A program made the translations under genes and the position numbers. The notes below the pieces were generated by a model. The model was not told where the DNA came from. It made no database searches and saw nothing but the letters and a program-made list of their open reading frames with translations. Source: CAYNDB01 sp964395915 (GTDB lineage: Bacteria; Nitrospinota_A; UBA7883; JAJRTC01). Taken from it: 15,765 nt of DNA. Shown here one piece after another: positions 14,403-15,765 of this stretch (position 1 is the first letter of the stretch; each line of letters starts with the position of its first letter). The DNA is taken from NCBI GenBank assembly GCA_964395915.1, contig CAYNDB010000056.1:1-15765 (forward strand). The letters are read 5' to 3'.

Positions 14403-15329
14403 ATGAAAATAAAAATAAGAATTCCTAAAAGATTGTGGACGCTTGTCTATCTTTTGCTGATCGGCCTTATAGCCTGGACTTCGGCTGGAATTGTAAACGG
14501 CGTATTGGCGAATAAAATAGACGTTATATCTCCTCCCACCATGCAAAAGCCTGGAAGCAAGTTTGCGAAAAAAGCTTTTCCGGCAGGGCAAGAGGATTTT
14601 TCATACATAATACGCCGGAATATTTTTAACTCGGCCCAGGCTCCAGGAGACGCTGAAAAATTCTTGCAAAAAGCTTCGCTGGAGGCTGTTGGCGACAATG
14701 TTGCCGCTCCGAAAACAACGCTGAACCTGAAGCTTGTCGGCACAGTCATCGACGCCAAGGGGGATTACAGGCTGGCGGTCATCGAAGTGGGTGGGGGCGA
14801 TAATAACGGGCAACGCCTTTTCCGGCCCAATGATACAGTTTCCGGCGCCACGATCGCAAAAATCGAACGCGACAGGGTTTTATTGAACAGGGGAGGCGTG
14901 ATAGAAGCCCTGGTGATCGATTTTACCAAGCCTCGCAAAAAGGGCTTGAAATCTTTGAAACGCGGGATGAAAGGCTCCGGCAGGGCGGAGGTGACCAAAG
15001 TTTCCAAGGGTGAGTATGTGGTGTCGAAACAATATATTCAGTCGCAGCTTAATAACATGAACAGGCTTTTGACACAGGTTCGCGCGGTGCCTAATGTGGA
15101 TAAAAGCGGAGCCGCAAACGGGTTCAAACTTTTCTCCGTTAGAAAAGGCTCGATCTTTAACAAAATAGGGTTGAAGAACCGTGATGTTGTGCAACGAATC
15201 AACGGTGTCAATCTCGATTCCGCGGAAAAAGGGCTTGAGCTTTTTCAGGCGCTGCGCAACGAGACATCCTTCGAGGTCGATATATTAAGAAATTCACGTA
15301 AAACAACTTTGAGGTTTAACGTACAATGA
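14403..15329 (+). CDS. gspC: Type II secretion system protein GspC
   Basis: This 308-residue inner-membrane protein links the inner-membrane platform to the GspD secretin. One N-terminal transmembrane helix (about 10-34) follows a basic cytoplasmic tail. The periplasmic HR (homology region) domain is at about 60-175 and includes the RNIFNSA motif (72-78), LVGTVID (111-117) and the strand RLFRPNDTVSGATIAKIERDRVLLNRGG. A PDZ domain is at about 205-305, with GSIFNKIGLKNRDVVQRING typical of GspC. The order and the ATGA overlap with gspD at 15326-15329 support the call. No Shine-Dalgarno sequence is evident. It is about as long as typical GspC. No other T2SS gene is upstream, so the operon presumably continues past the window. 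Confidence 0.9.
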   Translation: MKIKIRIPKRLWTLVYLLLIGLIAWTSAGIVNGVLANKIDVISPPTMQKPGSKFAKKAFPAGQEDFSYIIRRNIFNSAQAPGDAEKFLQKASLEAVGDNVAAPKTTLNLKLVGTVIDAKGDYRLAVIEVGGGDNNGQRLFRPNDTVSGATIAKIERDRVLLNRGGVIEALVIDFTKPRKKGLKSLKRGMKGSGRAEVTKVSKGEYVVSKQYIQSQLNNMNRLLTQVRAVPNVDKSGAANGFKLFSVRKGSIFNKIGLKNRDVVQRINGVNLDSAEKGLELFQALRNETSFEVDILRNSRKTTLRFNVQ

Positions 15330-15765
15330 CGGGCTTTTTCTGCAACTCACTTCGGCAGGTTACATTACTTACTTTATTTGTTGTGGCCATTTCGCCTCTA
15401 GTCTGTATCCCCAGCGTTGCGATGGCTTTGGAAGGCGCGGTTGACCCATCCCCCATAAAAAAAACCCTTAAAGCCACCGACAAGGTAAATATCGATTTCA
15501 ACGATGTTGAGATAAAGCTCTTCATTAAATTTATTGCGGAGCTTTCCGGTATCAATTTTGTGATAGATGAAAAGGTGAAAGGTAATGTGACTATTATTTC
15601 ACCTAAAAAAGTGACTGTTGACGAAGCTATGAAGGTTTTTGAGTCGACACTGGAGGTTTACGGATATTCCCTTATCAAGGCGGGTAACGTTACCAAAATA
15701 ATACCGGCCACTGAAGCGCGGTATCGTGGGCCTTTTGACGCCGGGGATAAAAAGGATGGCGACCG
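15326..15765 (+). CDS. gspD: Type II secretion system secretin GspD, N-terminal part (runs off window)
   Basis: The ATG at 15326 overlaps the gspC stop (ATGA), and 146 codons are present before the window ends. A signal peptide (hydrophobic about 11-31, cleavage likely after the AMA at 32-34) precedes the secretin N0 domain (about 45-115). Recognisable N0 sequence includes VNIDFNDVEIKLFIKFIAEL and the GINFVIDEKVKGNVTIIS strand block, which match secretins. The C-terminal N1-N3 and secretin barrel domains lie outside. In the mature protein this part faces the periplasm and contacts GspC. Confidence 0.9.
   Translation, partial: MTGFFCNSLRQVTLLTLFVVAISPLVCIPSVAMALEGAVDPSPIKKTLKATDKVNIDFNDVEIKLFIKFIAELSGINFVIDEKVKGNVTIISPKKVTVDEAMKVFESTLEVYGYSLIKAGNVTKIIPATEARYRGPFDAGDKKDGD

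Overview
The window looks like a chromosomal segment of a Gram-negative (diderm) bacterium of moderate GC content. It carries the start of a type II secretion operon (gspC, gspD), and c-di-GMP and two-component signalling genes with many PAS domains. Most telling, it has two genes that appear to use UGA as selenocysteine. Together these suggest a deltaproteobacterial or Nitrospinota-like lineage, but no 16S or marker gene fixes the taxon. No mobile element, tRNA, rRNA or CRISPR array was seen. Layout: (1) 16-3081 (-) is a membrane-anchored hybrid PAS/GAF histidine kinase with a C-terminal receiver. (2) 3082-3501 is intergenic and holds a composite palindromic repeat. (3) 3502-4785 (+) carries a Fur-family regulator without the CxxC zinc site, a YjbQ-family protein, and a short SelW-like (Rdx) selenoprotein with an in-frame TGA that ordinary ORF callers truncate. 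(4) 5018-5176 (+) is a 52-residue small ORF with a good ribosome binding site. (5) 5205-8384 (-) is a REC-PAS-GGDEF-EAL protein whose receiver and GGDEF domains are degenerate but whose EAL domain looks intact. (6) 8695-10370 (+) carries a NupC-type nucleoside transporter and a GNAT acetyltransferase. (7) 10380-11393 (-), convergent with them, is the radical SAM protein ArsS; an apparent TGA stop aligns with the family's C-terminal Cys/Sec position, so the gene probably continues seven codons further. (8) 11521-12300 (-) is a PilZ c-di-GMP receptor. (9) 12544-14255 (+) carries a site-2 protease (M50) and trpS, which has an Fe-S type cysteine motif. (10) 14403 to the window end (+) carries gspC and the 5' end of gspD. 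The strongest result is the pair of selenoprotein genes. Each TGA is followed by a 14-nt spacer and then a hairpin that begins AGCC, ends GGCU and has the same A-GUC-U apex. The two genes are unrelated, on opposite strands and about 5.8 kb apart, so they support each other as bacterial SECIS elements read by one SelB. Other themes are c-di-GMP signalling (EAL phosphodiesterase and PilZ receptor) and a recent PAS module duplication shared by the two large signalling proteins.
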